From an uncultured Eubacteriales bacterium (lineage in GTDB: Bacteria > Bacillota > Clostridia > Lachnospirales > Bianqueaceae): 5,735 nucleotides of DNA. How positions within the stretch are numbered: position 1 is the first letter of the stretch; every line of letters begins with the position of its first letter. Below, in pieces: positions 5,707-5,735 of this stretch. The notes under the pieces are model-generated. The model saw only the letters and a program-made list of their open reading frames with translations, had not been told where the DNA came from and did not search any database. A program made the position numbers and the translations under genes. The stretch is from positions 1 through 5,735 of the forward strand of contig CACZPA010000189.1 of the NCBI GenBank assembly GCA_902782895.1. The letters are read 5' to 3'.

Positions 5707-5712
5707 CTCCTT
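5707..5712 (-). promoter_or_regulatory. Ribosome binding site of the possible small ORF
   Basis: AAGGAG on the minus strand with a 7-base spacer to the ATG at 5699. The remaining bases to the window end are AT-rich and may hold a promoter that cannot be judged at the edge. Confidence 0.5.
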
Positions 5713-5735
5713 AAATCTTCGCTATTGACTAATTA

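Overview
The window looks like part of the chromosome of an anaerobic, low-oxygen-niche Firmicute of the class Clostridia, perhaps Lachnospiraceae-like or an acetogen. This is inferred from a NADH/NADPH/ferredoxin flavoprotein complex rich in iron-sulfur centres, strong AAGGAG/GGGAGG ribosome binding sites, a Ser/Glu/Ala-rich lipoprotein typical of gut Clostridia, and GC-rich genes separated by AT-rich spacers. All genes recognised lie on the minus strand, so transcription runs from right to left.

Right end to centre (5735 to 4345). A possible 31-codon small ORF with a good ribosome binding site (5699-5604) is followed by three ATTGTCYG repeats spaced about one helical turn apart. Next comes a gene for a secreted lipoprotein of unknown function (5563-4589), ended by a clear rho-independent terminator (4564-4527). 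The 244-base spacer before the next gene also holds a TGTCA triple repeat and a good sigma-A-type promoter (TTGCGT-17-TATAAT) about 100 bases upstream of that gene.

Centre to left end (4344 to 55). Three tightly packed genes form an operon: a NuoE/HydC-like [2Fe-2S] subunit, a NuoF/HydB-like FMN- and NADH-binding subunit (4-base ATGA overlap), and a 678-residue fusion (10-base gap). The fusion joins a NuoG-like N-terminus, a GltD/NfnB-like FAD- and NADPH-binding core, and a NuoG-like double [4Fe-4S] C-terminus. This is the composition of the Stn (Sporomusa-type Nfn) electron-bifurcating transhydrogenase, StnABC. In the characterised complex, StnAB forms a HydBC-like bifurcating module and StnC carries electrons to or from NADPH. 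By analogy the operon should couple NADH, NADPH and ferredoxin pools in the cytoplasm. No hydrogenase, formate dehydrogenase, NfnA or membrane-subunit gene is present.

The last 54 bases, beyond the stnC stop, are AT-rich and hold an imperfect 20-base-period direct repeat; no terminator is visible there before the window ends.
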